From Parashewanella sp049608225 (lineage in GTDB: Bacteria > Pseudomonadota > Gammaproteobacteria > Enterobacterales > Shewanellaceae): 10,798 bases of DNA. The notes beneath the pieces are model-generated. The model did not search any database. It saw only the letters and a program-made list of their open reading frames with translations, and had not been told where the DNA came from. A program made the position numbers and the translations under genes. The stretch lies in contig JBMYXI010000086.1 of NCBI GenBank assembly GCA_049608225.1, positions 1-10,798 on the forward strand. Direction: 5' to 3'. Positions 1-5,851 of the stretch are shown one piece after another; position 1 is the stretch's first letter; each line of letters begins with the position of its first letter.

Positions 1-170
1 TTACCAGAGCCTTTTACTTCTGCGCGAGTTTTTTGCGCGCGAGTGCCTTGACGTGCGTTAGCAGCGTACGACACAACTACCTGATGAACCAGTGCTTCGT
101 TAAACTCCTGGCCGAAGGTAGTTTCGGAAACTTCAAGAGCGCTTTGGGCGTCTTTCAATACCAATTCCAT
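1..170 (-). CDS. rplD: 50S ribosomal protein L4, N-terminal part (truncated by window edge)
   Basis: The first 56 codons of ribosomal protein L4, cut by the left edge. The reverse-strand translation begins MELVLKDAQSALEVSETTFG and continues through FNEALVHQVVVSYAANARQG to a basic stretch ending KTRAEVKGSG, which matches the L4 N-terminus up to the start of its exit-tunnel loop. L4 binds 23S rRNA in the large subunit. In enterobacteria it also represses its own operon at the S10 leader. It starts 16 bases after the rplC stop, with a GGAG ribosome binding site at 177-180 placed 6 bases before ATG, so it belongs to the S10 operon. The identification is from recognised sequence; the rest of the protein is outside the window. 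Confidence 0.97.
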   Translation of the reverse strand, partial: MELVLKDAQSALEVSETTFGQEFNEALVHQVVVSYAANARQGTRAQKTRAEVKGSG

Positions 171-186
171 TACTATCTCCTCAGAC

Positions 187-825
187 CTAAGCTTTAACTG
201 CAGGCTTGATTATCAAATCGCCATTGGTTGCGCCTGGAACAGCACCTTTAACCAATAGTAGGTTGCGCTCAGCGTCTACACGAACCACTTCTAGGTTTTG
301 TGTAGTAACTTGCTCGGCACCCATGTGACCTGACATCTTTTTACCTTTGAATACACGACCAGGCGTTTGGTTCTGACCGATAGAACCGTTCGCTCTGTGC
401 GCCAAAGAGTTACCGTGAGTCATGTCTTGAGTACGGAAGTTCCAACGCTTAACACCGCCTTGGAAACCTTTACCTTTAGACTGACCAGTAACATCTACTT
501 TCGCTACATCAGCGAAGATATCTACATTTAGCTCAGCACCAACTTCAATGCCTTCACCTTCACCATCAGCAAAACGCATTTCCCACAAACCACGACCGGC
601 TTCTACGCCTGCCTTGGCAAAGTGACCTGCATTTGCTTTATTGATGCGGTTGGCTTTTTTGGTACCAGTTGTAAGTTGAAGCGCTTTATAACCGTCAGTT
701 TCAAGTGTTTTAACTTGAGCTACACGGTGCGTTAACACTTCAATTACTGATACAGGTATGGAAGCACCATCTTCTGTGAAGATGCGAGTCATACCAACTT
801 TACGACCAATAAGACCGATAGCCAT
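187..825 (-). CDS. rplC: 50S ribosomal protein L3
   Basis: Complete ribosomal protein L3 of 212 residues, close to the 209 of E. coli. It begins MAIGLIGRKVGMTRIFTEDG, has the conserved central loop (GGVKRWNFRTQDMTHGNS, then GSIGQNQTPGRVFKGKKMSG), and ends in IIKPAVKA. L3 is an early assembly protein of the large subunit whose loop reaches towards the peptidyl transferase centre. The glutamine of the GQNQTPG segment is the region methylated by PrmB in E. coli; whether that occurs here is inference. The start is supported by an AGAGG site at 834-838. It lies 27 bases after rpsJ and 16 before rplD, the standard S10 operon order. Stop codon is TAG. Confidence 0.99.
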   Translation of the reverse strand: MAIGLIGRKVGMTRIFTEDGASIPVSVIEVLTHRVAQVKTLETDGYKALQLTTGTKKANRINKANAGHFAKAGVEAGRGLWEMRFADGEGEGIEVGAELNVDIFADVAKVDVTGQSKGKGFQGGVKRWNFRTQDMTHGNSLAHRANGSIGQNQTPGRVFKGKKMSGHMGAEQVTTQNLEVVRVDAERNLLLVKGAVPGATNGDLIIKPAVKA

Positions 826-852
826 CTCTCAAACCTCTTCTAAGGATCTCAA

Positions 853-1164
853 TTAACCCAAGCTAATCTGAACGTCGACACCAGCCGCAAGATCTAAACG
901 CATAAGTGCGTCGACAGTCTTTTCAGTTGGCTCTACGATGTCAACCAAACGCTTGTGAGTACGTAATTCATACTGGTCACGAGCATCTTTATTAACGTGT
1001 GGAGAGATCAAAACGGTATAACGCTCTTTGCGCGTTGGTAGTGGAATTGGACCACGAACCTGAGCGCCTGTACGCTTCGCAGTTTCAACGATTTCCGCAG
1101 TAGACTGATCAATCAAACGATGATCAAATCCTTTTAAGCGGATACGGATTCTTTGGTTCTGCAT
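853..1164 (-). CDS. rpsJ: 30S ribosomal protein S10 (NusE)
   Basis: Complete ribosomal protein S10 of 103 residues, the same length as in E. coli. It begins [20 protein letters not shown], carries the conserved [20 protein letters not shown] segment, and ends [13 protein letters not shown]10 belongs to the 30S head. As NusE it also joins NusB and NusG in transcription antitermination and transcription-translation coupling. The start is set by an AGGAG site at 1174-1178, 9 bases before ATG. It is the first gene of the S10 operon, behind a leader of roughly 170 bases. The wording of the protein ([20 protein letters not shown]) is what I remember for Shewanella rather than Vibrio, which is my main hint to the organism. 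Confidence 0.99.
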
Positions 1165-1191
1165 TGACCAGAGCTCCTAAAATGAACACAT

Positions 1192-1242
1192 AAAAAATCA
1201 CCCTCTTGCAACTTCCCTTTATGGAAGGCAGAGCGAGATGAT
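1192..1242 (-). promoter_or_regulatory. S10 leader attenuator-like hairpin with U-run
   Basis: Read leftward, a long imperfect hairpin runs from AUCA (1239-1242) through CUCU-GC and CUUCC, a loop AUAAAG, then GGAAG, GC, AGAG and UGAU (1197-1200). It is followed directly by a run of U at 1192-1197. It ends about 27 bases before the rpsJ start and just ahead of its ribosome binding site. This is the place where E. coli has hairpin HE, at which L4 with NusA stops transcription and also blocks translation of the S10 operon. The structure is seen by eye; control by L4 in this organism is inferred from its position and shape. Confidence 0.7.
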
Positions 1243-1251
1243 TTAACCGTT

Positions 1252-1330
1252 CGATTCCCAATCGGAATCGCTGTTGTTTAATCGTCAACAAATATTTGCT
1301 GACTCTTATCGTCGCTGACCATGCCAGCGA
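1252..1330 (-). promoter_or_regulatory. S10 leader hairpin series upstream of the attenuator
   Basis: Three inverted repeats precede the attenuator in the S10 leader. TCGCTG (1312-1317) pairs with CAGCGA (1325-1330) across 7 bases. GTCAACAAAT (1284-1293) pairs with ATTTGCTGAC (1294-1303), nearly perfectly and with one G-U pair. CGATTCC (1252-1258) pairs with GGAATCG (1264-1270) across 5 bases. With the attenuator this gives four consecutive stem-loops, comparable in number and total leader length to the multi-hairpin E. coli S10 leader. The pairings are read directly from the sequence; folding energies were not computed. Confidence 0.65.
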
Positions 1331-1338
1331 GGGGGATG

Positions 1339-1366
1339 ATTATACTCAGATTTAGTCTGAGATCAA
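1339..1366 (-). promoter_or_regulatory. Proximal sigma-70 promoter of the S10 operon with spacer dyad
   Basis: Read leftward: -35 TTGATC (1361-1366), a 16-base spacer, and a perfect -10 TATAAT (1339-1344). The start site would fall near 1332, giving a leader of about 165-170 bases. The bases after the -10 (CATCCCCC) are C-rich, a trait of promoters shut down in the stringent response by ppGpp and DksA; that regulation is inferred. The spacer is almost entirely a perfect inverted repeat, CTCAGA (1345-1350) and TCTGAG (1356-1361) around 5 bases. Confidence 0.8.
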
Positions 1367-1430
1367 CCCAGTTGTGTAATTTCTCTTCATTTTTGATTGA
1401 TTCGAGAGCTACCAACTTTTCGTGGACGAG

Positions 1431-1458
1431 ATTATACCGACTTTTGTTCAAGATGCAA
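1431..1458 (-). promoter_or_regulatory. Possible distal (upstream) S10 promoter
   Basis: A second leftward TATAAT lies at 1431-1436 with TTGCAT at 1453-1458 and a 16-base spacer. The -10 is perfect; the -35 matches only in its TTG. It would give a longer leader, starting about 92 bases above the proximal promoter. Tandem promoters are common for ribosomal genes, but this one is a consensus match only. Confidence 0.4.
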
Positions 1459-1522
1459 TTTTAGATGGGAAGGGTTACCAATATGTTAGTTTGTCACTTG
1501 ATCGTTCTTCATTAATTCTGAT

Positions 1523-1555
1523 TAACGTTACTGTTATTCTTTAGCCGTAACGTTA
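1523..1555. repeat. Paired TAACGTTA palindromes (inverted repeat) upstream of the 1607 gene
   Basis: TAACGTTAC at 1523-1531 and GTAACGTTA at 1547-1555 form a perfect 9-base inverted repeat around 15 bases. Each contains the self-complementary octamer TAACGTTA, so the same site occurs twice with centres 25 bases apart. It lies 52-84 bases before the start codon of the small exported protein, in the position of an operator pair. The regulator is unknown. No convincing -35/-10 pair for the rightward gene was found between 1440 and 1600. Confidence 0.6.
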
Positions 1556-1606
1556 TCCTGCTATTTATCTCTACAAATCAACGTAATCGTTTAGGAGATA
1601 TTCATC

Positions 1607-2017
1607 ATGATGTGGATAATTAATCGCTCGATGCTCATTGTTACCAGCTTGGCTTTTTCTTTATTCTGCTCAGCCAACTTGAAGGCAGAAATCCTTCCAA
1701 CCATCTCAATCAAGACGCTAAAGCCAACTATTTGCCCAGGATATCAAACGAAAATGTTAGTTACTGTTACTGGCAGCAATGCAGTTCCTAACTATGAAAT
1801 CAATGGCACCGCATACACAACGGATAATCTTCCGAGCGGTTTCGATTGGCTCGAAAATGGATTACTATATTCTGATTATGGAGTGAACTCTGACACAGAT
1901 ATAGAAATCACAGTAACGCCTTATTTGATTTGGTATTCTATAGAACCACAGCGTTATCAGGTGATCCAGCCAAAGCAGCCTGCCATGATTAAAATTTCAC
2001 AGCTTGCATGTGAGTAG
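1607..2017 (+). CDS. Small exported protein of unknown function
   Basis: A 136-residue protein that I do not recognise. It opens with a clear Sec signal peptide: basic start (MMWIINRS), hydrophobic core at residues 9-20, and a likely cleavage after LKA at residue 27. The mature part is about 109 residues, rich in Thr, Ile and Pro, and reads like beta strands. It holds two cysteines, C43 and C135, near its two ends, which could form a disulfide in the periplasm. C21 is not in a good lipobox, so a lipoprotein is unlikely. The start is supported by GGAGA at 1593-1597, 9 bases before the first of two adjacent ATG codons. The next gene starts 30 bases downstream on the same strand, so the two are probably co-transcribed, driven away from the S10 operon. 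Confidence 0.8.
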   Translation: MMWIINRSMLIVTSLAFSLFCSANLKAEILPTISIKTLKPTICPGYQTKMLVTVTGSNAVPNYEINGTAYTTDNLPSGFDWLENGLLYSDYGVNSDTDIEITVTPYLIWYSIEPQRYQVIQPKQPAMIKISQLACE

Positions 2018-2047
2018 CACTCGATAACGAATTTCAAAGGTCAGTTT

Positions 2048-2836
2048 ATGGCTGCGGCATATAGTCCATCATCTTATATTGAAAGCTTAAGCAAATTTTT
2101 AGATCAAATATCACTTGCTCTAGTAAGCTTGCAACGACTATTCAACCAATATCAGGTGACAAGGCCTGAATTGATTTCCAACCGCATCTCGCAATGGCTT
2201 CTACCAGCGCTAGAGGCAATAAGTGAAAAACAAAATATACAACAGTGTGTAACGTCTCTTACAAGTGATGTATTTAATCAATGTGAGAGTACTTGCGTAT
2301 GCCTTCAACCCTACTTGCCAAAAAACTACTCTTTTGGCAAACAAGATGTTAAAACAAGATCAGACGAGAAATTGACACTATTTTTTGCTCAGGAGTCAAA
2401 TAAGCCATTATTCATTTTCAACTCTTTTAGAATCCCTTCAGAGTCTTCGTCGTCAATGGTTAATGACGAATACCACAGTAAAAAAGAGCACGAGCGTAAA
2501 GCTATTCACACTTCTGCTTCTATAGCGACACAAGTGGCGATCCAACACAGCAGTTATAACCCTGCACTACCCAATCTTTGCAGCCCTCATCAACGAGTCT
2601 CAAGCGGCTTGAAACCACAAGAAAAAATAGCAACGGAAATAAGTGAGCAACGAGAAAAAATAAATGATCTTTTGTCCGACTGTAAGTGCACCGTTGAGAT
2701 GAGAGCTAAGTTAATCGAATTATCAAGTAGGCTTGATATGATCGCTCATCAAAAAGCCATTAATGCCACTGGTACTCAAAGTGATACGGTAAAAAAGGTA
2801 GCAATAAAATCAACGCAATTTCATTTACCAAACTGA
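2048..2836 (+). CDS. Hypothetical cytosolic protein with a Cys cluster
   Basis: A 262-residue protein that I do not recognise. There is no signal peptide or membrane segment. Residues 10-65 look helical and amphipathic (SLSKFLDQISLALVSLQRLF). A cysteine group follows: C67, C79, C83 and C85 (CESTCVC). The middle, residues 95-190, is Ser- and charge-rich and probably disordered. A second predicted helical part, residues 190-238, carries C212-K-C214 and a Leu-rich helix (MRAKLIELSSRLDMIAHQKA). Seven cysteines are many for a cytosolic protein of this size and may bind metal, but that is a guess. The ribosome site is AAGG at 2037-2040, 7 bases before ATG. It lies 30 bases behind the exported protein and converges with the chemoreceptor 77 bases downstream; no clear terminator is seen between them. 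Confidence 0.75.
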   Translation: MAAAYSPSSYIESLSKFLDQISLALVSLQRLFNQYQVTRPELISNRISQWLLPALEAISEKQNIQQCVTSLTSDVFNQCESTCVCLQPYLPKNYSFGKQDVKTRSDEKLTLFFAQESNKPLFIFNSFRIPSESSSSMVNDEYHSKKEHERKAIHTSASIATQVAIQHSSYNPALPNLCSPHQRVSSGLKPQEKIATEISEQREKINDLLSDCKCTVEMRAKLIELSSRLDMIAHQKAINATGTQSDTVKKVAIKSTQFHLPN

Positions 2837-2913
2837 CCACAATGCTAGCCACTGATCAACAGCACCACTTTGCAGGTAGTGACACTCAGCTCGCTTAAAC
2901 TATTATTAGAGTA

Positions 2914-4467
2914 TTACTTATCAAACTGGGCAACCAAATCTTGTTGTTGCTCATTTTGTCGTGTAAGCCCTTGGCTTAATTCAGCAGAGTTATTAGTGCT
3001 ATCTACCAAATTTTCAGTGCTATTCTCAATCGCTTTAATGTTATGTTGAACTTCTGTCATTGCTTGAGACTGCTGCTCTGCTGCAACGGCAGTTTGTTGC
3101 CCCATATCTCTAACTTGTCTTAAGGAATCATTCATTTTTAATAATGTATTCTTCAATTTTTCATCTGTCTGTAAGCTTTCAGCCGTAAGCGTTCTACTCA
3201 CCTGCATTTGCTTAACTGTTTCATCTGTACTTTTTTTCAATCCCGTAATGATCACTTGAATTTCTTTGGCCGAATCTTGCGAGCGATTTGCCAGCATTCT
3301 TACCTCATCTGCGACGACAGCAAACCCTCTGCCCGCTTCCCCAGCTCTCGCAGCTTCAATCGCCGCATTGAGTGCTAATAAGTTTGTCTGCTCAGCCAAT
3401 CCGTCGATAACATTCAGAACTTCATCTATTTGGCTACATAATGAATCGAGATGCGCAACAGATGACTGTGAGTTTTCCAGCAATTCGGTTATTTTACAGT
3501 TAGATTGCTGCGACTCTTCTAATGCGCTTTGCGTATCAATAAGATGATGTAGCGAGGAATCTATGCACCCCGCTGTTTCTACCGTATTTTGCGCCACTTC
3601 ATTAATCGCTTCACTCATTTGACATATTGATGTCGCTACTGCAGAAAGGTTATTGCTTTGTTCTTTTAAATCCTTCAAATTTTGCTGGCTTTGCTGCTCT
3701 TGCTCCACAATGGAATGCTGCAAACTGGAACCACTTTCTTGGATACGACCAACAATGGCTAATGTTTCTGCCTTTCGCATTCTTAAACTCAGTTCTACAT
3801 GCGACAATTCGTCGACATAACCAGTATAAATGAACTGATTGACAGGGTTATCATGAACATCTTTACTCAGATTTAAGACAGATTGCCAACGATGCTTCAA
3901 TCGGAATATAGGCCATAAACCTGCCACCAAACCTAAGATTGTAATGACACATTGAGTTGCAAAGTTAGGCTGCATAACGCCAACTGTGATCAGTATGACT
4001 GACAACAACCAACCCAAAGTCAATTTTTGAATAACACTAAGTTTAATTTTAGGGAAAACATTTTGTTGCTTATTTAATTTGCTATAGCAATCATTGGCTC
4101 TGTTAATTAAGTCAGCATCGGCCTTGGTTCTAACCGATTGGTACTCTACAACTTTGCCATCATGCTTTATTGGGCTGACGAATGCGTTTACCCAATAGTA
4201 ATCACCATTTTTGCAACGATTTTTAACCAAACCCATCCAGTTTTTGCCTTGCCGAATGGTTTGCCATAAATTGCTAAAAGCCTCTTTCGGCATATCGTTA
4301 TGGCGGATCACATTATGAGGTTTCCCTATAAGCTCTTCTTTGCTATAACCGCTGACGGTCGTAAAGTCTTTATTTAAGCAGGTGATATGGCTATCAAGAT
4401 CCGTTATTGAAATGATTTTATAATGATCTGGAAAGTTGACTTCCTTTTCTTGATTTTCTACTTCCAT
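2914..4467 (-). CDS. Aer-type PAS-containing methyl-accepting chemotaxis protein
   Basis: A 517-residue chemoreceptor built like the E. coli aerotaxis receptor Aer. Residues 15-115 are a PAS domain with the Aer signature: RHNDMPKEAF (55-64), then W68, W77, VKNRCKNGDYYWV (81-93). In Aer the R-H-x-D segment helps bind FAD. Residues 149-188 form a short two-helix membrane hairpin. No HAMP is obvious. Residues about 230-510 are the coiled-coil signalling domain, whose hairpin tip (about 353-396) contains LAEQTNLLALNAAIEAARAG and FAVVADEVRMLANRS. It should sense redox or energy state from the cytosol and signal to CheA/CheW. There is no C-terminal NWETF-like tether, so CheR/CheB docking is probably absent. 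The start has AAGG 6-7 bases upstream. The ligand is inferred, since other PAS receptors bind haem or small molecules. Confidence 0.93.
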   Translation of the reverse strand: MEVENQEKEVNFPDHYKIISITDLDSHITCLNKDFTTVSGYSKEELIGKPHNVIRHNDMPKEAFSNLWQTIRQGKNWMGLVKNRCKNGDYYWVNAFVSPIKHDGKVVEYQSVRTKADADLINRANDCYSKLNKQQNVFPKIKLSVIQKLTLGWLLSVILITVGVMQPNFATQCVITILGLVAGLWPIFRLKHRWQSVLNLSKDVHDNPVNQFIYTGYVDELSHVELSLRMRKAETLAIVGRIQESGSSLQHSIVEQEQQSQQNLKDLKEQSNNLSAVATSICQMSEAINEVAQNTVETAGCIDSSLHHLIDTQSALEESQQSNCKITELLENSQSSVAHLDSLCSQIDEVLNVIDGLAEQTNLLALNAAIEAARAGEAGRGFAVVADEVRMLANRSQDSAKEIQVIITGLKKSTDETVKQMQVSRTLTAESLQTDEKLKNTLLKMNDSLRQVRDMGQQTAVAAEQQSQAMTEVQHNIKAIENSTENLVDSTNNSAELSQGLTRQNEQQQDLVAQFDK

Positions 4468-4496
4468 AACATCACCTTAAATAACAAAAGTTACTT

Positions 4497-4525
4497 AAGA
4501 TAATGCCAGATTTTTTTGATAACAA
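4497..4525 (-). promoter_or_regulatory. Possible sigma-70 promoter of the chemoreceptor gene
   Basis: Leftward TTGTTA (4520-4525) and TATCTT (4497-4502) with a 17-base spacer, each a 4-of-6 match, lie 30 bases before the chemoreceptor start. A better -10, TATAAT at 4572-4577, lies farther upstream but has no good -35. I saw no sigma-28 (flagellar class) promoter in this 135-base gap, which would have been expected for a classical chemotaxis regulon gene. Confidence 0.3.
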
Positions 4526-4602
4526 AACAGTTAAGTGATAAGTTTTTGACGCCAATCAAATTAATGACGGAATTATAGGAGAAGCTAGTTTTTTTACTGA
4601 CA

Positions 4603-5115
4603 TTAACACCCCGAATCAACAACAATACTTGTTGCTGGTGCAGGCTGATTGATGACTCCAGCTTCGGTATACATAAGAAAACAATTATCAGGCGCTTCAC
4701 TTTGATGAACAATCACTTGAGCAGGTTCTTCGAGTAGCGCTTCCTGCTCATCTATCACCCATGCAGAAGAAGCTGAGTGAGTGGAATCCTTTGCATCGAA
4801 TAATAAGTCCATGCCATTATCTATATCAATCTGTGTTGCTTTTAAGTAACCGTTTAATACGCCAACTTGTACTCCATTCATTTCAATTTCAGCACTGCCA
4901 TAATCTGCATTTTCATTTTGCGCTCGCTGATGCACTCGTTCATTGGCACGGTGAATGGCAACTTTTAACGAGTTCAATGTTTGCTTACGACTATTTTGCG
5001 CGACATCAGGGTTGGGTGAGAAAACTTTCAACGCATATAAACCAATGATGCTGACACCAAGCAGGATAGAAAAGATCATCACTTTCATTTGAGTTAATCC
5101 TAATTGATGTCGCAT
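4603..5115 (-). CDS. MSHA/type IV pilin-like protein A (degenerate leader)
   Basis: A 170-residue pilin-like protein, counted from the second of two adjacent ATG codons because AGAGG (5121-5125) sits 5 bases before it and only 2 before the first. The N-terminus reads LG, then LTQMKVMIFSILLGVSIIGL. This has the layout of a prepilin leader and helix (Gly-6, hydrophobic +1, membrane helix about 11-31), but the usual Glu at +5 is Lys. A globular part follows, with the SRKQTLNSLKVAIHRANERV helix and the LNGYLKA strand. The end has C145 and C170, enclosing 24 residues beginning FLMYTEAG, the disulfide loop typical of MSHA-like pilins. It is a paralog of the upstream gene, from which it is separated by 129 bases. 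Likely a minor pilin, a pseudopilin or a membrane-anchored derivative; which one is not clear. Confidence 0.75.
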   Translation of the reverse strand: MRHQLGLTQMKVMIFSILLGVSIIGLYALKVFSPNPDVAQNSRKQTLNSLKVAIHRANERVHQRAQNENADYGSAEIEMNGVQVGVLNGYLKATQIDIDNGMDLLFDAKDSTHSASSAWVIDEQEALLEEPAQVIVHQSEAPDNCFLMYTEAGVINQPAPATSIVVDSGC

Positions 5116-5244
5116 CATTACCTCTGTATTTTTTCTTCAACAAAACATGTCTGCTGAATCTAGGTTCAAAGAGGTTACCATTAGCACCGAAAACTCGCTT
5201 GATTGCTTTGGCATACATAATTATTATTTTGTATAAAGGATAAT

Positions 5245-5751
5245 CTAACACCCTGCATTAACCGTTTGATATATAGGCGCTGCTGCTTTATCTTCAGTGC
5301 CTGCTTCGGTATAAATTAAATGACAATCTGTCGGCGTGACGTGATGTTTTAACTTAACTTTTCGCGCATTATCATTATTGGTTGGCAGTTCAATAATGAT
5401 CCAATTATCAAACGCTGAATGCTCAGTTTGTAATGCTTTATATGCAATGGCTAAACCATTCTCAAGTGATTGACTATTAGCTCTTAATTTACCGTTAAGC
5501 AAAGTGACGGGAATGGTATCAATTATTTGTTGGCTTCTGCCCAAAACGACACCATCTGGATCATATAATACTTTCTCATTAACGTGACGAATTGCGACTT
5601 CGAGCCCCTCTAATGCCGATTTTCGCTCTGAAGAAATGGTTTGCTGAGTCCGATTTTGATTGATTGCAACTAACAGACAAATAACAATAATGGTGGTTAC
5701 CATAACCAACACCATTAGTTTTTTGCCGTCCATATTAAGCGATTTTCCCAT
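5245..5751 (-). CDS. MSHA/type IV pilin-like protein B (paralog of the next gene)
   Basis: A 168-residue pilin-like protein. The start is the ATG at 5749-5751, because GAGG stands about 5 bases upstream; the longer frame reaching to 5787 has no such site. The leader is MGKSLNMDG, then KKLMVLVMVTTIIVICLLVA: a Gly-9 followed by a membrane helix, but without Phe at +1 or Glu at +5. The body carries the ERKSALEGLEVAIRHVNEKV helix, of which 10 of 20 positions match the neighbouring paralog, and LLNGKLRA. C143 and C168 enclose a 24-residue loop starting HLIYTEAG, exactly the loop length of the paralog. Probably arose by tandem duplication of an MSHA-type pilin gene followed by divergence. No other pilus assembly genes are in the window. 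Confidence 0.75.
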   Translation of the reverse strand: MGKSLNMDGKKLMVLVMVTTIIVICLLVAINQNRTQQTISSERKSALEGLEVAIRHVNEKVLYDPDGVVLGRSQQIIDTIPVTLLNGKLRANSQSLENGLAIAYKALQTEHSAFDNWIIIELPTNNDNARKVKLKHHVTPTDCHLIYTEAGTEDKAAAPIYQTVNAGC

Positions 5752-5808
5752 GCTTGCCTCAAATCTTTTGATGATTAACAATAACAAGTGTAGGAAATAA
5801 TTGAGATC

Positions 5809-5835
5809 TTGCAGATTGCTTCACACAATCTGCAA
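5809..5835 (-). terminator. Perfect 10-bp hairpin downstream of add
   Basis: TTGCAGATTG (5809-5818) and CAATCTGCAA (5826-5835) form a perfect 10-base stem with a 7-base loop, 17-43 bases past the add stop. Position suggests the add terminator. The bases after it in the leftward direction (GATCTCAATTATTT) are U-containing but not a true U-run, so termination may be weak, or the element may be an RNA-stabilising or operator structure for the pilin-like gene that follows. Confidence 0.5.
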
Positions 5836-5851
5836 CTAGTACGAGGAAGAT

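Noticed and set aside
3266..3547. Rightward open frame of 93 codons inside the chemoreceptor gene
   Set aside because: Lies entirely opposite the conserved signalling domain, whose reading is unmistakable; it is an antisense shadow.
4497..4602. Search for a sigma-28 (flagellar) promoter before the chemoreceptor
   Set aside because: No TAAA plus GCCGATAA-like pair at proper spacing was found.
4491..4712. Leftward 73-codon frame overlapping the end of pilin-like gene A
   Set aside because: Out of frame with the Cys-loop that matches the paralog; its sequence looks like random AT-rich translation.
5006..5251. Leftward open frame of 81 codons across the gap between the two pilin-like genes
   Set aside because: Overlaps the starts and ends of both in another frame, has no ribosome site, and its composition is not protein-like.
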